Positions 51,566 to 59,383 of a stretch of 64,000 bases of DNA are shown here, piece by piece. The stretch covers positions 806,001-870,000 of the forward strand of contig NZ_CALEJS010000016.1 in NCBI RefSeq assembly GCF_937898475.1, in the 5' to 3' direction. A program made the translations under genes and the position numbers. The notes under the pieces are model-generated. The model did no database searches. It was not told where the DNA came from and saw nothing but the letters and a program-made list of their open reading frames with translations. The stretch is from an uncultured Chitinophaga sp. (GTDB lineage: Bacteria; Bacteroidota; Bacteroidia; Chitinophagales; Chitinophagaceae). Within the stretch, counting starts at the first letter, position 1. Every line of letters starts with the position of its first letter.

Positions 51566-53098
51566 TTAGACTAATTTTTCTTCCGCCCATAAAAAAGCTG
51601 CTGACAACATAAAGATAATCGCACAGCTAATGAGCGGGACGCGACTGGTATTCCCATCGGTGGCTGCAATGCCCCTGCGTCCGGGAATTGCTTCGCGGGC
51701 AGACAGGTGCTGCCAGTCTTTTTCTGCAAAGGCATACCACCAGCTGCTATCTCCCTGCGATGATACGGCAGCCTGCCAGCCCGCTTGTGATGGCCAGTAA
51801 ATCCCCTGCCAATGGTAAGGCAGAACAGCATCCTGAGAAAGGCTCAGCGCCGCATCATTCACCCTTGCCACCGGGTATGGCTGCGGGGTTTCCAGCTGCA
51901 GCGGCACGGGCTTTTGCGCCTTCGGAAAAGCAAGGCCTGTACGCCAGCGATCCTGCAAGGGCTGCTGCCGGGCCGCCTGCTGTAAAAGCAAAGACCATAA
52001 CGACTGATAAGCGGCCGGCTGACCAGACAGTATCCAGGCATAGGTGTTACCAAGGGTGGTGAGTACGAGTCGGCCTTCACCATACAAACTGCTACCTGCG
52101 AGGATGTGCCGCTGCGGATCCCAAACAAGCGACTGCAAACCCGGGGTATTACGCAACCAGGCCGCAGGGGCGGTTACCAATGTAACGGCTTTGTCGCCAG
52201 CTGCGCTGTGCAGCAATAAGGGGCGTTCATTCTTATCTGCCGCAGCGGTTAATGTAAATGGCTGCCCGTAGAACTGACCGGATGCAATACTGCTGTCTGC
52301 CCGGATGATGAGGCCCAATCCTTTTTCCGCCACCTGTAACCTGACGGCCCCCAGCTCATCCCTGCCCAATGCCGCCAACGCGGCGGCATCGCTTATCAAC
52401 AGATCAAATGCAGTGAGGCGTTCCGGCGTAATCCTTTCCAGCGGGAAGCGGGTTGTATCCAGGAAAGTATAACTGTATTTATTGCGGCTGATAGCGGTAC
52501 GCATAGCCACTATATAGTCATGTTCTGACAGCCAGTTGGCCAGGAACTTGTTTTCAAAATCAGGCGAGGCGGCCAGTATGAGTACTTTGAGGGGACGGGC
52601 TGGCAATACTTCTACAGGAAGCGGTTCTTTTGCCAGTGTATCTTTTGCCAAGGCGAGGAAGGTATACAACGCGCGGCCAATATGACGGGGGCCGGCGCTT
52701 AATGCAAAAGGGCGCTCCTCCTGCGGCGGAATGGTAACAGAATCCAGACGCTCGTTAAAACCGCTCAGCAGGAGCTTTACGGGTACCGTGCTGCTGTTCT
52801 TATAGCGGCCCTGCAAATGAAGATTGCTTCCCGTATTAAGCTGCCGTTGCCAGTAAACAGACTGGACACCGGCGGGGAGGGTATCTGTCTGAACAGCCCC
52901 TTTCAGCTCCCTGCGCTCATCCTGCTTTTTATGCAGGGGAAAGGGCAGCAACAGAAATACCAGGCTGACAACTGCCAGCAGTGAGGCCAGTAAACGCCCA
53001 TAAAGCCTTGCCTTGTTGGGACGTTTGATCTCCTTCCAGACCAGGAAGGCCAGCAATAAGGCGGCTGCTATGGCTACTATGTAATTCCAGTGCATCAT
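51566..53098 (-). CDS. Membrane protein of the Bat-like operon
   Basis: This 510-residue protein has two N-terminal helices (YIVAIAAALLLAFLVW and LLASLLAVVSLVFLLLPF), a large soluble region, and a C-terminal helix (LISCAIIFMLSAAFLW). The soluble part contains VLILAASPDFENKFLANWLSEHDYIVAMRTAIS, reminiscent of glutamine amidotransferase-like domains found in BatA-type proteins. It is the last gene of a tight five-gene operon (2-base gap to the previous one). Function unknown. Confidence 0.65.
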   Translation of the reverse strand: MMHWNYIVAIAAALLLAFLVWKEIKRPNKARLYGRLLASLLAVVSLVFLLLPFPLHKKQDERRELKGAVQTDTLPAGVQSVYWQRQLNTGSNLHLQGRYKNSSTVPVKLLLSGFNERLDSVTIPPQEERPFALSAGPRHIGRALYTFLALAKDTLAKEPLPVEVLPARPLKVLILAASPDFENKFLANWLSEHDYIVAMRTAISRNKYSYTFLDTTRFPLERITPERLTAFDLLISDAAALAALGRDELGAVRLQVAEKGLGLIIRADSSIASGQFYGQPFTLTAAADKNERPLLLHSAAGDKAVTLVTAPAAWLRNTPGLQSLVWDPQRHILAGSSLYGEGRLVLTTLGNTYAWILSGQPAAYQSLWSLLLQQAARQQPLQDRWRTGLAFPKAQKPVPLQLETPQPYPVARVNDAALSLSQDAVLPYHWQGIYWPSQAGWQAAVSSQGDSSWWYAFAEKDWQHLSAREAIPGRRGIAATDGNTSRVPLISCAIIFMLSAAFLWAEEKLV

Positions 53099-53100
53099 CG

Positions 53101-55278
53101 TTATTGCTGCCGGTTCAGGTTTTTAAAGTATTGTTGCGATAAGCCGGCGCCCGAAGTGGTGTGTACTGCCTGCGGCAGGCGGTCTGGCTCCGGTATCATA
53201 TCATAGACTGCCTGCGCTGCCATTGCTACTGCCTGCGGATCAGGCGCCGAATGTTGTTCCAATGCATCCAGCACACCACGCATAGCCTGCAGGGAAGACA
53301 GGTATCGTGCAGGCGAGGCCGTAGCCCGGGCGCTCATCCGGCGGGCGGCTTCCTGTAATACATTCATGCTAACCGGGTCTGACAGCGGTGCGCCGCTCTT
53401 CAACCGTTCCAGTATGGCTAATGCCTGTGGCAGGCGGCCTGCGGGAGCAGCTTGTGTATAATCATGCTGCAGCACGGGAATGATGATTTTGTCCAGTTCT
53501 CCCGTTAACCGTTTTTCTGGTTTCAGGGGTGTGGTTTTCACGCTGGTTTTGCCAACATAGACCCTTGACTGCTGTTGCAGGTCTTTCAGCAGGCGCAGGG
53601 CCTTGTATTCATAGGGCAGGGCCTCCTGCGGTTTAAACGTACGCAGGCGCAGCTCTGCATTCCACATTTCCGCCAGCGTGGCCTTGAGCTGTTGTTTGGT
53701 AACAGGATCAAAGAAGGACGCATCTTCTGCGATGTCATGTTTGTGGGAGAACTGGTCTAATATTTTTTCTGCATTGTTAAAGTCCCTGACAATGGCAGCG
53801 TCATCTGCTGCTGCATGATCATGATCATGATCGTGTCCTTCATGCGCTTCATCGCTCACACGATCTTCACCGAGGTTGGTTGCTGTTTCCTCTCCCAGGA
53901 AACGGCCATAGCGCAGGCGCAGCAGCCGTTGATCAATACCCAGGTCGTTGCTGCGCTGCCGGAAGGTCTTCTCAGGCATCGTGTCTCTGGCGCGGATCAG
54001 CTGTTCTGTTTCGATGATGATCTGCCGCTGGCTTCTGAAATATTCCGGCTTAACGTTCACGCTGTTGGCAAGGCCCTCCAGGCTCATAAGCTGTGCGGTA
54101 TCCGGCAGTACTACCATGTACATGCCTGAGCGGCTGTACTGCTGATGATTATCTGTTGCCTGGATGTAAAGATATAGTTCCGTACCAGGTTGCATGCCCA
54201 ATGCCTGCAGGTTGATGGTATGCTGCAGGCTGTATTGTTTGCGGGCGCCGTTGAATACCGTATTAAAGGGAATGGCCTGTTCTTTAAACTTCACCGATTC
54301 ACCGCTGCCGCTGGCTACAGTAGCCTGTATGGAAGCTGCGCTGAGGCCATAATCATCCGAAAGCGAAACCTGCACTTTAAGCGTTTGCGGCATACCATAA
54401 TCAATTACAGTATACGAAGCAGGCGACTGCACAGTGATAACGGGAGGCTGATCTTTGATCAGGGCCAGTTTATAGAGGCCGGATAATTTGCTGGCCAATT
54501 TCAGCTGGTAAAAACCCGAATATGCAGCCCTGAGGCCGCCCTTCCACAAAGTGCCTTCCTTATTTTGCGGTGAAAGGTTCAGCTGCCCGGTATCATTCAA
54601 AATCAATTGCAGGGAGCCCACCGGCTTACTGGTACGGATATCCCATTGTACACGGGCGCCTTCTTCCACTTCAAGGTCGGGCTGCTGTTGGTGCCGTTGT
54701 TTGCGGGCCGTGTAAGCTGGCGGCGTGATGGTCACCGTTAGCGCTGCGATCTCCGGCATGGCAGCTGGCAGGCTGCCGGTAGGCCGCGGGCGTTCATTTG
54801 TTTTTTGCTGATGCAGGATGATGGGATGCCACCATATATACATGGCCGCGCTGATAAGCAAGGCAGCTGCTAAAAACAATACGGCTATACGTAATTGTTG
54901 TTTGTAAGGTTGCGGCGGAGGTATGCGCTGCAACACCTGTTCTATTCTCCTGACCTGCAGCTGCTCCAGCATACCCAGGGTATGCGGAGGTTTCAGCAGC
55001 AGGGCACAGCTGTCTTCCAGCTCGGGATAATGTACATTGAAATAACGTACCACATCTGCGTCATCTATGCGCCAGGTACGGGAGGGTAGCAGCAAGAGCA
55101 CCAGGCTTGTTATCCCCACCGGGAATGCGCACCACAAAGCGCTATCATGCACCTTGCAGATCAGCACGGTGGCGACGGCGGTGAGCCCCATAGCTGTCAT
55201 GATGTGCACCAGCAGGGCAGTTGCCCGCCATTTCCGCCGCAGCGTATGGATCATATGTACTGCCTGCTGATCAACCAT
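53101..55278 (-). CDS. Large membrane-anchored protein with His/Asp-rich insert (DUF4175-like)
   Basis: This 725-residue protein has two N-terminal helices (about 22-41 and 49-64), a third near 130-147, and then a long periplasmic or coiled part with beta-sandwich repeats. Near residue 480-495 it has an acidic/histidine run HEGHDHDHDHAAADD, encoded by a CATGAT hexamer repeat at about 53816-53836. The general layout fits DUF4175-type proteins found beside MoxR operons. Its start overlaps the preceding gene by 8 bases. Confidence 0.6.
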   Translation of the reverse strand: MVDQQAVHMIHTLRRKWRATALLVHIMTAMGLTAVATVLICKVHDSALWCAFPVGITSLVLLLLPSRTWRIDDADVVRYFNVHYPELEDSCALLLKPPHTLGMLEQLQVRRIEQVLQRIPPPQPYKQQLRIAVLFLAAALLISAAMYIWWHPIILHQQKTNERPRPTGSLPAAMPEIAALTVTITPPAYTARKQRHQQQPDLEVEEGARVQWDIRTSKPVGSLQLILNDTGQLNLSPQNKEGTLWKGGLRAAYSGFYQLKLASKLSGLYKLALIKDQPPVITVQSPASYTVIDYGMPQTLKVQVSLSDDYGLSAASIQATVASGSGESVKFKEQAIPFNTVFNGARKQYSLQHTINLQALGMQPGTELYLYIQATDNHQQYSRSGMYMVVLPDTAQLMSLEGLANSVNVKPEYFRSQRQIIIETEQLIRARDTMPEKTFRQRSNDLGIDQRLLRLRYGRFLGEETATNLGEDRVSDEAHEGHDHDHDHAAADDAAIVRDFNNAEKILDQFSHKHDIAEDASFFDPVTKQQLKATLAEMWNAELRLRTFKPQEALPYEYKALRLLKDLQQQSRVYVGKTSVKTTPLKPEKRLTGELDKIIIPVLQHDYTQAAPAGRLPQALAILERLKSGAPLSDPVSMNVLQEAARRMSARATASPARYLSSLQAMRGVLDALEQHSAPDPQAVAMAAQAVYDMIPEPDRLPQAVHTTSGAGLSQQYFKNLNRQQ

Positions 55279-56680
55279 TGGTGCTTGTTCTTTGAGAGGT
55301 GAATACCCATATCCGCTCTGCCAGGAACACGATAAAAACCATTACCCATATTAAAGTTCCCAGGTCTGTTACGGGTAATGTTGTTCTTTTACTTGAGCGC
55401 TCCGCGTTATACTGATCTGGCCGCAATTGCTGTGCCGCTATCGCCCGGCGATCTTTATCTGCAGGAACAGCAAGGCTGTCCGGATACAGCAGTTGTAGCA
55501 GGAGGCCCGGGAACGCTGCGTTCCAGGGCAGCTCGTTCCAGGCGGGGTCCAGGCGGCTGGTGAAGTGATAAACGCGGGTGTCGTTGATTTGTTCCAGGTA
55601 CAGTATGGCATTGCCGTAGCCATCTTTCCATTGTACAAGCCCGTTTACAGGCGGAGCAGCCTGTATGCGTTTGAAAAGCGGTACAGGCGTTGCTTCATTT
55701 GAAATGATCCAGGAGGAGGCGTTTACCACCGTGCCGCTATCATAACGCCAGATATTATCCGATTTTACCTGTTCAGGGATGGGTTGCGGAGAAAGCCAGA
55801 ACAACCAGTCGGTTTGCGCGGGCAATGCGCGCAGCTCACTGATCACCGACAGGCGGATCTTACGCGCTGTAAATTCCTGTATGGCTGTTATAGCCGCCTG
55901 CAGGTACGATGCGTCATGCGCATATGTATCTGCAAAAACGGTGATCAGCCGGGTGGCCGTGTCTGTTTGGGCGCTGGCGGCGGGCAAGTGTTCATAAATG
56001 TAACTATTGCCGCTGGCGCGGCTGCTTACCTTACGGGTACGTACGCTGCCGGATGCGGTAACATATGATCCCGCCTGCCAGTTGCTTACTGAATCTGCAG
56101 GCTGATATACATACCAGTGTGTACCTGTATCAATATGCGGGCGTTGCCCGTGAAACCGGCTTAGATAATGTGGTGTAAAAAGAAAGCGGGTGGCGGGAGC
56201 CTGGGGATGTTGCTGTAAACTATCCAGCAAGGCCCAGTAAGACGCGCTGTCTGCCTCCGCATCTGCTGCGTGCCGCAGTGCGGTTTGCAGGTCTTCTCCC
56301 GGGAAGCCGGCTGCGAAATAATGAAAGGAATATCCCGCCTGTAATAAACTATCCACCTGCGGCTGGAACTGCCGGTAGGTTTCCTCCAATCCGCTCTGCG
56401 CTATCAATACCCAGCCTTTTTCTTTCTTTACAGAAGCGGCCCGCCAAACGGGTTTGGCCAGCAACAACGCCAGCAGTATAATGAGCAGGCAACGCAGTAA
56501 GAGCAGCAGCAGATCAGACCACTGCAGGCTGCGGGAGGATGGGCGCCCGTTCTCTTTCAGCAATGCAATGCTGCCAACCGCCAGGGTTTTACCCGGGCGA
56601 ATGTTCCATAAATGGATCATCACCGGGATGATGATCCCGGCTGTTAACCAAAGCCATATGGGTTGTAACAGCTGCAGCAA
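55271..56680 (-). CDS. BatA-domain membrane protein
   Basis: This 469-residue protein starts with a BatA (aerotolerance regulator N-terminal) domain: FLQPIWLWLTAGIIIPVMIHLWNIRP-type region, SIALLKENGRPSSRSLQWSD and LLRCLLIILLALLLAKPVW. A large soluble region follows, with a final membrane helix (LIWVMVFIVFLAERIWVF). No vWA metal site was seen. In other Bacteroidota such proteins sit with MoxR and DUF58 and are linked to membrane integrity or stress tolerance. Function here is inferred from context. Confidence 0.78.
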   Translation of the reverse strand: MLQLLQPIWLWLTAGIIIPVMIHLWNIRPGKTLAVGSIALLKENGRPSSRSLQWSDLLLLLLRCLLIILLALLLAKPVWRAASVKKEKGWVLIAQSGLEETYRQFQPQVDSLLQAGYSFHYFAAGFPGEDLQTALRHAADAEADSASYWALLDSLQQHPQAPATRFLFTPHYLSRFHGQRPHIDTGTHWYVYQPADSVSNWQAGSYVTASGSVRTRKVSSRASGNSYIYEHLPAASAQTDTATRLITVFADTYAHDASYLQAAITAIQEFTARKIRLSVISELRALPAQTDWLFWLSPQPIPEQVKSDNIWRYDSGTVVNASSWIISNEATPVPLFKRIQAAPPVNGLVQWKDGYGNAILYLEQINDTRVYHFTSRLDPAWNELPWNAAFPGLLLQLLYPDSLAVPADKDRRAIAAQQLRPDQYNAERSSKRTTLPVTDLGTLIWVMVFIVFLAERIWVFTSQRTSTNG

Positions 56681-56681
56681 G

Positions 56682-57569
56682 TTATATTTCTGATCTTTGA
56701 CGTTGGTTTAGAAAATCGCGCAGTGCTTTGTCCAGCGGCTGATCCATGGGGACCATCCGGTAGAAGATGTGTTGTTCAAGCAGCTGCATACGTGTAGCGG
56801 CCAGGTATTGCTCCATGTTTTCCATATAGGTACGCTTCATCTGTGCAGGGTTGATCTGTATGGTCTCTCCGGTTTCCAGGTCTTTTAGTGCGGCATAGTT
56901 GCCAAAGTCCATTTCCAGTTCGTTCCTTCCCATCAGGTGAAAAACGATGAGCTCATGCTGCAGGGCAGATAAAGCGGACAGCAGGTGGCTGATCTCTTCT
57001 TTCTGCTGGTACATATCAGTGATAAAGATCAGCAGCTCGCGGCGGCGTTCACCGGTGAACAGCTGTTTGTAATGGATCTCTTCAGTAAAGCGGCCTGCGG
57101 GCTGCAGCTGCTCCAGCTGGAAGAACAACCTTGAAAGGTGCTGGGGATCTTTCCGGGAGGGCAGCGAATAAAGATGCGCATCGCGGAAAACATACAAACC
57201 TATTGCATCTCCCTGCATATAGGCCAGGTAGGCCAGCGCTGCGGCCAGGTAACGGGCATAATCCATCTTGGAAATGTCTCCATCCTTATGGTTCATGGAA
57301 TTGCTGGCGTCTACCAGGAAGCGGACGGAAATGCTGGTTTCCATTTCAGATTCGCGGATGTAGTAACGGTCTGAACGGGCGTACATTTTCCAATCCAGCC
57401 AACGCAGATCATCCCCCGGCTGATAGCTGCGGTACTGGCTGAATTCCAGTCCGGCACCCTTCATCTGGCTGCGGTTAAGGCCAGACATAAAACCGTCTAT
57501 CACCGTGCGGGCTGCCAGGGACAGGTCTTTAATGGCCATCAACACTTTTGGATCCAACAGCTGGCTCAT
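56682..57569 (-). CDS. DUF58 domain protein
   Basis: This 295-residue protein has the DUF58 signature GLEFSQYRSYQPGDDLRWLDWKMYARSD, followed by a vWA-like core with FLVDASNSM (DxSxS metal-site pattern) and later LIFITDMYQQ. DUF58 proteins act with MoxR ATPases; the MoxR gene overlaps this start by 4 bases, and the BatA-like gene follows after 1 base. It is probably a cytoplasmic partner of the membrane proteins in the operon. Confidence 0.9.
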   Translation of the reverse strand: MSQLLDPKVLMAIKDLSLAARTVIDGFMSGLNRSQMKGAGLEFSQYRSYQPGDDLRWLDWKMYARSDRYYIRESEMETSISVRFLVDASNSMNHKDGDISKMDYARYLAAALAYLAYMQGDAIGLYVFRDAHLYSLPSRKDPQHLSRLFFQLEQLQPAGRFTEEIHYKQLFTGERRRELLIFITDMYQQKEEISHLLSALSALQHELIVFHLMGRNELEMDFGNYAALKDLETGETIQINPAQMKRTYMENMEQYLAATRMQLLEQHIFYRMVPMDQPLDKALRDFLNQRQRSEI

Positions 57570-58564
57570 AGGGGAGATTGTAACCTGGGTATTGTTTTTA
57601 ACAGCTCTTTCGTAACGTCGTCTGCACTGATATGTTCTGCATCTGCCTTAAAGTTCATCAATACCCGGTGCCGCAATACGGGGTAAGCCATCGCATGCAG
57701 GTCTTCCATTGTTGCGGCATAGCGGCCTTTGAACAGGGCCCTGGCTTTAGCGGTAAGAATGAGGGCCTGCCCCGCTCTTGGCCCGGCGCCCCAGCGCACC
57801 CATTCCTTTACGTAAGGAACGGTGGTGGTATCCGGACGGGTGGCGCGTATAAGGGTGGCTACATACTGAATAAGATCTGTATCAATACTTACTTCACGCA
57901 CCAGTTGCTGCAGCTGTTGTATCTCTGTGGCGCCCAGTACAGGCATTACCGTTACCTTTCGGTTGCCGGTGGTGCTGCTAAGGATGGCGGTTTCTTCCTC
58001 TGCGCCGGGGTAGCCGATCTTTATGTATAGTAAGAAGCGGTCCAGCTGCGCCTCCGGCAAAGGATAAGTGCCCGCCTGCTCAATCGGGTTCTGGGTGGCC
58101 AGTATGAAGAAGGGCCTGTCTAACACATAGGTTTGTCCGCCGTAGGTGATCTCAAACTCCTGCATGGCTTCCAGCAGGGCGGACTGTGTTTTGGGCGGTG
58201 TACGGTTTATTTCATCGGCCAGGATGATATTGGCAAACAGCGGCCCGCGGTTAAATTTGAAAAAGCGTTTACCGGTGGCATGGTCTTCTTCCAGTATTTC
58301 AGTGCCGATGATGTCTGTAGGCATCAGATCCGGTGTGAACTGTATACGGCGGAAGCTCAGGTCCAGCGCCTGTGAGAGGGTACGCACCATCAGGGTTTTG
58401 GCCAGGCCGGGCACCCCTTCCAGCAGGCAGTGGCCGCCAGCCAGCAATGCTACCAGTATCTCTTCTACTATGGCCTCCTGCCCTACTATGACCTTCTGCA
58501 CTTCCTGTTTAAGCTGAGCCAGCTTTTGTTGTAACTGTTGAACCGTACGTTCTGTGATCTCCAT
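57566..58564 (-). CDS. MoxR-family AAA+ ATPase
   Basis: This 332-residue protein has a Walker A G50-VPGLAKT57, a Walker B/sensor block LADEINRTPPKTQSALLEAMQE, and the sensor 1 segment ILATQNPIEQAGTYPLPEAQLDRF. It is a complete MoxR. These AAA+ chaperones remodel vWA-domain partners, here probably the DUF58 protein. It starts the five-gene operon. The gene upstream on the other strand (DUF4159) belongs to the same functional group. Confidence 0.95.
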   Translation of the reverse strand: MEITERTVQQLQQKLAQLKQEVQKVIVGQEAIVEEILVALLAGGHCLLEGVPGLAKTLMVRTLSQALDLSFRRIQFTPDLMPTDIIGTEILEEDHATGKRFFKFNRGPLFANIILADEINRTPPKTQSALLEAMQEFEITYGGQTYVLDRPFFILATQNPIEQAGTYPLPEAQLDRFLLYIKIGYPGAEEETAILSSTTGNRKVTVMPVLGATEIQQLQQLVREVSIDTDLIQYVATLIRATRPDTTTVPYVKEWVRWGAGPRAGQALILTAKARALFKGRYAATMEDLHAMAYPVLRHRVLMNFKADAEHISADDVTKELLKTIPRLQSPL

Positions 58565-58719
58565 GGGCAGGTTTATATATAAAAAAATGAAATAAATGCA
58601 GCTCCTTGTCTGAACGCAAGGAAATTATATATAAAAGCAGGAATTTTAAAACAAAAGCCGGATTTTTACACCAACGGCGAATGGAAGTTGCCGTTAACCC
58701 GTAATTTTCCAGCACTATC

Positions 58720-59340
58720 ATGAACAGCGCCAAATTTACATTTACCCGTTTACGTTACCGTTCCGGCGATTGGGACACTGATCAGCGCATGCCTTCCAAC
58801 CTGCTGAACTCATTGATAGAATACACCACCATCCCCGTTCACCTGCAGGAAAAAATAATTGACCTGGGCAGTAATGAATTGTTCAATGCCCCCTTTTGTT
58901 ATCTGAGCGGTCATAAACTGGTACAATTTGACGCACAGGAAAGCGCCTTTTTCAAGAAGTATGTACAGAACGGCGGGTTTGTTTTTGTGGATGATTGTAA
59001 CCATGACATAGACGGCCTGTTTGCCAAATCATTTGAAGCGCAGATGAGCAGCCTGTTCGGACCAGCCGCTCTAAAAAAGATACCCAATACTCATGAGCTC
59101 TATCGTTCCTTCTTTCACTTTGAGAAGGGACCGCCCACAACTTCATTTGAGCTGAACGGCTGGGGAGACGACCTGGTGCATGATTACCTGAAAGCAATTG
59201 AGATCAATGGCCGCATGGCCGTATTGTACAGCAACAAGGATTATGGATGCGAATGGGATTATGATTTCAGGAACAAGCGGTTTATGGCGGAGGACAATAC
59301 AAAGTTCGGGGTGAATATTGTCGTATATGCAATGGGGTAA
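58720..59340 (+). CDS. DUF4159 domain protein
   Basis: This 206-residue protein matches DUF4159: FTFTRLRYRSGDWDTDQRMPSNLLNSLIEYT at the N-terminus, then GGFVFVDDCNHDIDGLF, KKIPNTHELYRSFFHF and a C-terminal KFGVNIVVYAMG. The fold resembles glutamine amidotransferases without a catalytic cysteine at the usual place. DUF4159 proteins are repeatedly found next to MoxR/DUF58/BatA clusters, and the gene is divergent from such an operon here. No signal peptide is seen in this short version. Confidence 0.85.
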   Translation: MNSAKFTFTRLRYRSGDWDTDQRMPSNLLNSLIEYTTIPVHLQEKIIDLGSNELFNAPFCYLSGHKLVQFDAQESAFFKKYVQNGGFVFVDDCNHDIDGLFAKSFEAQMSSLFGPAALKKIPNTHELYRSFFHFEKGPPTTSFELNGWGDDLVHDYLKAIEINGRMAVLYSNKDYGCEWDYDFRNKRFMAEDNTKFGVNIVVYAMG

Positions 59341-59377
59341 GCAACCGGCAGTAAGCATGATACTTACCACCGGCTGC
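59341..59377. terminator. Hairpin between convergent genes
   Basis: CCGG-GTAAG arms (59345-59355) pair with CTTAC-CCGG (59363-59373), with outer GCA/TGC. A T tract is lacking on both sides, so termination is possible but weak. Confidence 0.4.
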
Positions 59378-59383
59378 AATAGT

